DNA from: Xanthobacteraceae bacterium
Lineage (GTDB): Bacteria; Pseudomonadota; Alphaproteobacteria; Rhizobiales; Xanthobacteraceae
Direction of reading: 5' to 3'
Assembly (NCBI GenBank): GCA_030043175.1
Contig: JASHYD010001234.1
Span: 1-8,274, forward strand
DNA length: 8,274 nucleotides
This document shows, in pieces, positions 5,302 through 8,274 of the stretch (its first letter is position 1; each line of letters starts with the position of its first letter). The notes below the pieces were generated by a model. It saw nothing but the letters and a program-made list of their open reading frames with translations, was not told the origin of the DNA and did not search any database. Both the position numbers and the translations under genes were made by a program.

Positions 5302-5559
5302 TTATTCCGGTTCGTCCTTTTGCTTTACAGGGCGGCGCGATGGCTTGGCGGGAGCGGGCGCGCCAGCTTGCGCGCTGGTCAACTGACTTTCCCTCGCAGT
5401 ACGTTCGTGTCCCTCCTGTGCGCTTTTGATGCGGTACTCATATTCTTGGCCATTGTGCGGCAATCGTTTGGTGATCTCGTAAGCCCCGCCGGGAGCGGTA
5501 AAGCGCTCGTTTCGATTAGGATGGAATTGCACGATCTGCTTGACGTGGAATTTGTGCAT
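5302..5559 (-). CDS. Small conserved rhizobial hypothetical protein (YRIKS..HERxAxES type)
   Basis: 85 residues. The first 64 form a compact basic domain: MHKFHVKQIVQFHPN, a turn with FTAPGGAYEITKRLP, then EYEYRIKSAQEGHERTARES. I recognise the pattern (hydrophilic beta-barrel-like, xYRIKSxxExHERxAxES) from many short hypothetical proteins of Bradyrhizobium and relatives; no function is known to me. The last 20 residues are a Pro/Lys/Arg-rich tail. The start ATG at 5559 fits the family, although the upstream bases (GCGGTGATCAA) give only a weak ribosome binding site. It is the last of four co-directional small genes, 53 bases after the gene at 5613-5804, so it is probably cotranscribed. The frame remains open beyond its stop. 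Confidence 0.75.
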   Translation of the reverse strand: MHKFHVKQIVQFHPNRNERFTAPGGAYEITKRLPHNGQEYEYRIKSAQEGHERTARESQLTSAQAGAPAPAKPSRRPVKQKDEPE

Positions 5560-5612
5560 TTGATCACCGCTTTTGGGATCGGCATGACTTACCGATCACG
5601 ACGGCCTTTGTT

Positions 5613-5804
5613 CTACCTCTTCCGTTGTGACGCTCCTGCTAGCTTCACACCGATCATGCTCGCCTTTTGCCGAATTGCGCCCTCGGTACGCTTGAGCTTG
5701 CGGGCGACCACGGTTGTCTTCGTTTTCTGCCGCGCCATGGTCTTCAGTATCTGCACGTCTTCTTTGGTCCAAGGGTTTCTTTTCCTCAGAATCGGGCGTT
5801 TCAT
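5613..5804 (-). CDS. Small SANT/Myb-like basic protein
   Basis: 63 residues, strongly basic. After MKRPILRKRN it reads PWTKEDVQILKTMARQKTKT, then VVARKLKRTEGAIRQKASM. This is the W-(S/T)-x-E-D...L...VA..L.R(T)...R.KA spacing of a single SANT/Myb-like tri-helix, as found in a family of small rhizobial proteins. Such domains often bind DNA or protein; which applies here is not known. A good ribosome binding site, GAGGAG, lies nine bases before ATG 5804. It follows the gene at 5849 by 44 bases and belongs to the same operon. Between them GTGTC-(10)-GACAC (5830-5849) could form a weak hairpin overlapping the previous stop codon. Confidence 0.75.
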   Translation of the reverse strand: MKRPILRKRNPWTKEDVQILKTMARQKTKTTVVARKLKRTEGAIRQKASMIGVKLAGASQRKR

Positions 5805-5848
5805 TTAGGAAAACTCCTCTTTCTAGTCTGTGTCAAAAAAACCGGACA

Positions 5849-6106
5849 CTAACTCTCGCGCTTGCCGCTGCCCTTCGCCGGCCGGCGCGGCCTCGCTACA
5901 GCCGGTTTACCGGCGAGGACCTGCTCAGACCGCTCGGCCATAGACGATGCCAATTTTTCCAATTTGTTGAGGGTCCCGATATTGATCTGATCGAGATTGA
6001 CTGCGGCTTCACGCATCCTTCGGACTGAGTCCTCTATTTCTGCCGCGGCGTCGAGCCCGATTTTGGCCGCCTCAACTTTAGTCTTCGATATTTTAGGTTT
6101 GGTCAT
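5849..6106 (-). CDS. Small helical hypothetical protein with basic tail
   Basis: 85 residues. The centre (about 10-62) is one long, probably coiled-coil helix with regular hydrophobic spacing: KVEAAKIGLDAAAEIEDSV, RRMREAAVNLDQI, LNKLEKLASSMAERSEQVL. The last 20 residues are a Lys/Arg/Pro/Ala tail suited to nucleic acid or acidic surface contacts. I do not recognise a named family. ATG at 6106 is only two bases after the stop of the XRE gene, and the ribosome binding site AAGGA lies within the end of that gene, so the two are very likely translated from one message. The arrangement suggests the protein works with or is controlled by the regulator, but nothing in the sequence proves contact between them. 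Confidence 0.65.
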   Translation of the reverse strand: MTKPKISKTKVEAAKIGLDAAAEIEDSVRRMREAAVNLDQINIGTLNKLEKLASSMAERSEQVLAGKPAVARPRRPAKGSGKRES

Positions 6107-6108
6107 GG

Positions 6109-6432
6109 CTATTTCCTTGTCGGGCGGCGCGGCTTGGTGGCCTGCTTGGCTTGCTTGCGCGAGGCCGGCTTACTGGCTGCAGACCGGATAGCGCTGGGGT
6201 CCCGTATTCGAACACCGGGACCTCCATGATTCGTGAACTCCACGCCCCAAGCCTCTAGAACCAATTGAACGGTTCGAACGGTAACTGCGCTGCTTGTTAT
6301 CGGTTCATTGCCCCGCGCTTCCATGTTGCGGATTGTGTTGACGTTGACCTTCGCCGCGTCCGCGACCTGCTGCTGGTCGACCTCGGCAAAGACGCGAGCC
6401 GCTTTGAGTTGATTCCCGGTCACGAGCGACAT
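6109..6432 (-). CDS. XRE-family helix-turn-helix regulator
   Basis: 107 residues. MSLVTGNQLKAARVFAEVDQ is followed by QQVADAAKVNVNTIRNMEAR, a standard XRE/Cro-type helix-turn-helix (scanning helix about 20-27, recognition helix about 31-39). Then VRTVQLVLEAWGVEFTNHGG and PGVRIRDPSA match the rhizobial short-regulator type, whose typical pattern is LEAAGVEFxxxGGPGVRL. Residues 84-107 are a Lys/Arg-rich tail. The family binds operators as a dimer. The first gene of a four-gene operon, it has a palindrome (6436-6450) directly before its start, which would suit autoregulation. No strong ribosome binding site is visible upstream (the bases before ATG are AT-rich), so initiation may be weak or leaderless. 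Function of the regulon is unknown. Confidence 0.85.
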   Translation of the reverse strand: MSLVTGNQLKAARVFAEVDQQQVADAAKVNVNTIRNMEARGNEPITSSAVTVRTVQLVLEAWGVEFTNHGGPGVRIRDPSAIRSAASKPASRKQAKQATKPRRPTRK

Positions 6433-6435
6433 TTT

Positions 6436-6450
6436 TAGGTATCACGCCTA
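6436..6450 (-). promoter_or_regulatory. Candidate operator for the XRE regulator
   Basis: TAGG-TATCACG-CCTA is an inverted repeat starting four bases upstream of the XRE start codon. It overlaps a second one, CTAG-CTTT-CTAG (6448-6459). Position and size suit an autoregulatory binding site; the arms are short, so chance is possible. Confidence 0.35.
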
Positions 6451-6459
6451 GCTTTCTAG

Positions 6460-6711
6460 TTGACGGATCCATTATCGGCGCCTATCCGCTGGTTGCAGTA
6501 ACTACCACGGTGGTTGCCAAACGACAAGGGGAGGCCAGCCAGACGAACAAGAACCGAGACCGAACGCCGCAAGCTTCGTGAACGCCTCACCGAAGAGCAG
6601 AGGGCCCAAGCACTCCGGACAGCAGCCTGACTTACAAGAGCCACCGGAGGATGGATTGGAGAGTCGAGAAGTTCATTCCCAGCAAAGACCAGCAATAGGA
6701 GGGCAGAAGCG
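6460..6711 (+). other. Stretch of broken protein-like pieces upstream of the propeller relic
   Basis: No complete gene. One frame (stop-bounded 6502-6630) contains PNDKGRPARRTRTETERRKL and ERLTEEQRAQALRTAA, a charged helical piece. Another ends MDWRVEKFIPSKDQQ at the TAG 6696-6698, which overlaps the ribosome binding site of the next relic. These may be ends of decayed small genes; I recognise no family. Confidence 0.3.
6697..6703 (+). promoter_or_regulatory. Strong ribosome binding site AGGAGGG
   Basis: AGGAGGG lies eight bases before ATG 6712, an ideal arrangement, and identifies the start of the small frameshifted relic that follows. Confidence 0.55.
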
Positions 6712-6840
6712 ATGCCTCAGGCCGCCGGGATACATAGCAGCGGCAAATGCCGTCGAGGCGCTTATCCAGTTGCGTGCCAACATTCGCCGCCTTGCAGACG
6801 ACGTGAGGAATGAGGACGTCGAACTTGTCTGGGCGATGTG
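6712..6840 (+). pseudogene. Frameshifted remnant of a small hypothetical gene
   Basis: ATG at 6712 has a strong ribosome binding site, but its frame makes a poor Cys/Arg/Pro-rich peptide. If the C at 6718 is treated as an extra base, the frame becomes MPRPPGYIAAANAVEALIQ, then LRANIRRLADDVRNEDVELV, a convincing helical protein with regular hydrophobic spacing. It runs into the start of the propeller relic at about 6840, so its C-terminus is lost. I know no family for it. The repair is inferred from frame quality, not homology. Confidence 0.4.
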
Positions 6841-7777
6841 CGGCGGGTCGAACGTGCGCTTACGGATTCTGTCCAGATTGCCGTCATCGCGCAGAACGCC
6901 TACATCACGAACAGCGGCGACGGCATCGTAACGGTGATCGACACCGCGACCAGCACGATACGAGGCACGATCCCGGTCGGTTCAGGGCCGTGGGGCACGG
7001 CGGTCACGCCGGACGGCAGCAAGGTCTACGTTGCGAACTCTGTCGATAACACCGTATCGGTGATCCACACTGCGACCAACAGCGTGGCTAGCACGATCGT
7101 GCTCGGCGCCGTAACTGCAGCCGACCGCGCCAACGCCGTTGCGATAAGCCCGGACGGTAACACCGTCTATATCACCTCGTACATCGATGGCACTACTAAC
7201 CCATTTTGCGGTCCTCCTCCTGAAGGAGCTGGACCACCTTGCTTTCAGGCCGTGATATCGGTGATCGATGCCGCGACCGACACCGTGGTTGAGACGATTC
7301 CGCTCCCGGTCGTTAGCGCGCCCCTGTATATCCTATTTTCGAGCATCCTTGGCATGGTGGTTAGCCCGGATGGCAGCGAGGTCTATGTCAGCTTCGCGAG
7401 TGGGACTCAATACGGTTTCTTGATGGCGGTGTGTTGGTAATCAGCACTGAGACGAGCGCGGCAGTTGGCGGGATCTCGATCAGCCCCGACGGCGGCCCTG
7501 GTGCCTTATTCCCTGGCGTGGCAGTAAGCCCGGACGCGGTAAAGTCTATGTGCCCTTTTTGTGTGGTGTCGATACTCCCTATTTTGGTTTCGGACCGCAA
7601 TTGGCGGAGATCGACACTGCCAGCGGGACGCTGACTGCCAGGATACTGGTCGGCAACTATCCTGAGAGCTCGGCTGGTGGGTTGGCGATCACCCCGGACG
7701 GTAGCAAGCTCTATGTCACCGTTACAGATAATGGAACTAACACCGTGTCGGTGATCGATACCGCGACTAACAGTCTG
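6838..7777 (+). pseudogene. YVTN-type beta-propeller protein, frameshifted and truncated at both ends
   Basis: Three frames together give about six blades. Each blade shows the pattern (T/S)PDGxxVYVxx followed by NTVSVIDTATxxVxxTIxVG: blade markers include TPDGSKVYVAN, SPDGNTVYITS, SPDGSEVYVSF, TPDGSKLYVTV and a final NTVSVIDTATNSL. The first frame (GTG 6838) stops at 7440. Adding one T in the run near 7416 restores FLDGGVLVISTETS. Adding one G near 7536 restores SPDGGKVYVP and keeps the frame open to 7777. So two single-base deletions suffice to explain the damage. The family is normally exported, yet no signal peptide is found before QNAYITN, and the last blade ends abruptly at 7777 in unrelated sequence. 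Intact members are surface or periplasmic repeat proteins of mostly unknown role. Confidence 0.85.
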
Positions 7778-7875
7778 CCGCGTGCTGTCCGGAAAAACTT
7801 GCCGGCCAGGATTCAGCGCCTCCCGGCGCGTTATACCTTGCCGCGGGAGGTTCTGCGGGAGTTGGTCGGCCTCGC

Positions 7876-8274
7876 TCACGCGCCGCCTCTCGGCCGACGC
7901 GACGGACGGGCTAGGAGCCTCAGGGAGCGCCATTTCGGCGGATGCGTATCAGCAGGAGTCGACGGCGGCGAGAACAAGCGAGCCAGTTGCTCGGTATCGC
8001 AGCGGCGCAGCTCGTCGAGCAGATCGGCAACAGGGCCGGGCTGCAGGATAAAAAGCTGCTCAAGGAGCATGGCGACGCGCTCGACCGGCGACAGCTCGAT
8101 CACGCCCACAATGGGCGCAGCGGGCGCGGGGTGGGCGGCGGCAATGCCGCCGGCCAAGCGCTCCGGCTCGGCTACCGGTTCGGAATTTTGCCGAACCTGC
8201 GCGGCTACCGGTTTCCCATTTTCGGGAACCTGCGCAGCGGGCTCGTCATCGAGCCACCAGCGCTCGATCATCGC
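7876..8274 (-). CDS. Hypothetical Pro/Ala-rich protein, N-terminus possibly outside window
   Basis: The frame is open from the right edge to a TGA at 7878-7876. An ATG at 8271 gives MIERWWLDDEPAAQVPENGK, but the frame stays open upstream of it, so the true start may lie outside. Residues about 14-37 hold an imperfect tandem duplication (AQVPENGKPVA / AQVRQNSEPVA). A Pro/Ala linker follows, then a probable helical domain, ELSPVERVAMLLEQLFILQP and PVADLLDELRRCDTEQLARL, and a basic, Pro-rich tail. I recognise no family. The helical domain looks genuinely coding; the last 35 residues are less certain, because a neighbouring minus frame (from 7933) also looks protein-like, so a frameshift near 7930 is possible. 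It points towards the propeller relic, tail to tail. Confidence 0.6.
   Translation of the reverse strand, partial: AMIERWWLDDEPAAQVPENGKPVAAQVRQNSEPVAEPERLAGGIAAAHPAPAAPIVGVIELSPVERVAMLLEQLFILQPGPVADLLDELRRCDTEQLARLFSPPSTPADTHPPKWRSLRLLARPSRRPRGGA

Noticed and set aside
5320..5808. Long plus-strand open frame of 162 codons
   Set aside because: It lies antisense to two better genes (5302-5559 and 5613-5804) that have family motifs and, for one, a ribosome binding site. It has none itself.
7388..7933. Minus-strand open frame of 181 codons
   Set aside because: Most of it is antisense to the YVTN propeller blades. Only its first 50 codons look protein-like, and these are mentioned under the junction finding.
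1..8274. CRISPR array, rRNA or tRNA genes, intact insertion sequence
   Set aside because: No regularly spaced repeats, no rRNA-like or cloverleaf sequence and no complete transposase were found on either strand by eye.

Overview
The window looks like accessory DNA from a GC-rich alphaproteobacterium, most likely Bradyrhizobium or a close relative in the Rhizobiales. The evidence is the family mix: a lone ABC_sub_bind (PF04392-type) periplasmic protein plus a broken paralogue, a Tat-exported flavoprotein, a rhizobial-type tyrosine integrase, YVTN beta-propeller repeats, and small rhizobial hypothetical proteins ending in patterns such as VEFxxxGGPGVRIR and YRIKS..HERxAxES. This taxonomic call is inferred from protein resemblance alone.

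Layout. 1-297 (-): N-terminus of a Tat-exported FAD-dependent oxidoreductase running off the left edge. 519-805 (+): C-terminal relic of an ABC substrate-binding protein. 1187-1360 (-): relic of a small GNKNAxKH protein. 1436-2416 (-): the one intact ABC substrate-binding protein. 2504-3574 (-): a mobile-element graveyard, where an integrase fragment is joined in frame to a GIY-YIG/HTH protein; both are broken by frameshifts and one stop. 3922-4158 (+): secreted DUF2059-type protein cut off after about 66 residues. About 4120 to 5040: an AT-rich island, unlike its surroundings, with an extended -10 promoter right at the junction, inverted repeats, a 79-residue ORF with a good ribosome binding site, a triple 7-bp repeat, and a possible 33-residue hydrophobic peptide behind a structured leader. 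5302-6432 (-): four small co-directional genes, apparently one operon led by an XRE-type HTH regulator, with a palindrome just upstream of its start. 6460-7777 (+): broken small-gene remnants, then a secreted-type YVTN beta-propeller gene with two single-base deletions and lost ends. 7876-8274 (-): a proline/alanine-rich hypothetical protein running off the right edge.

Few genes work together visibly. The only convincing operon is the XRE cluster at 5302-6432. The rest reads as repeated insertion, deletion and decay, typical of a genomic or symbiosis island margin. The most interesting parts are the AT-rich island that truncates the DUF2059 gene, the integrase/GIY-YIG composite, and the uncharacterised four-gene XRE operon. 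No intact, clearly new defence or metabolic system can be demonstrated from the sequence alone.
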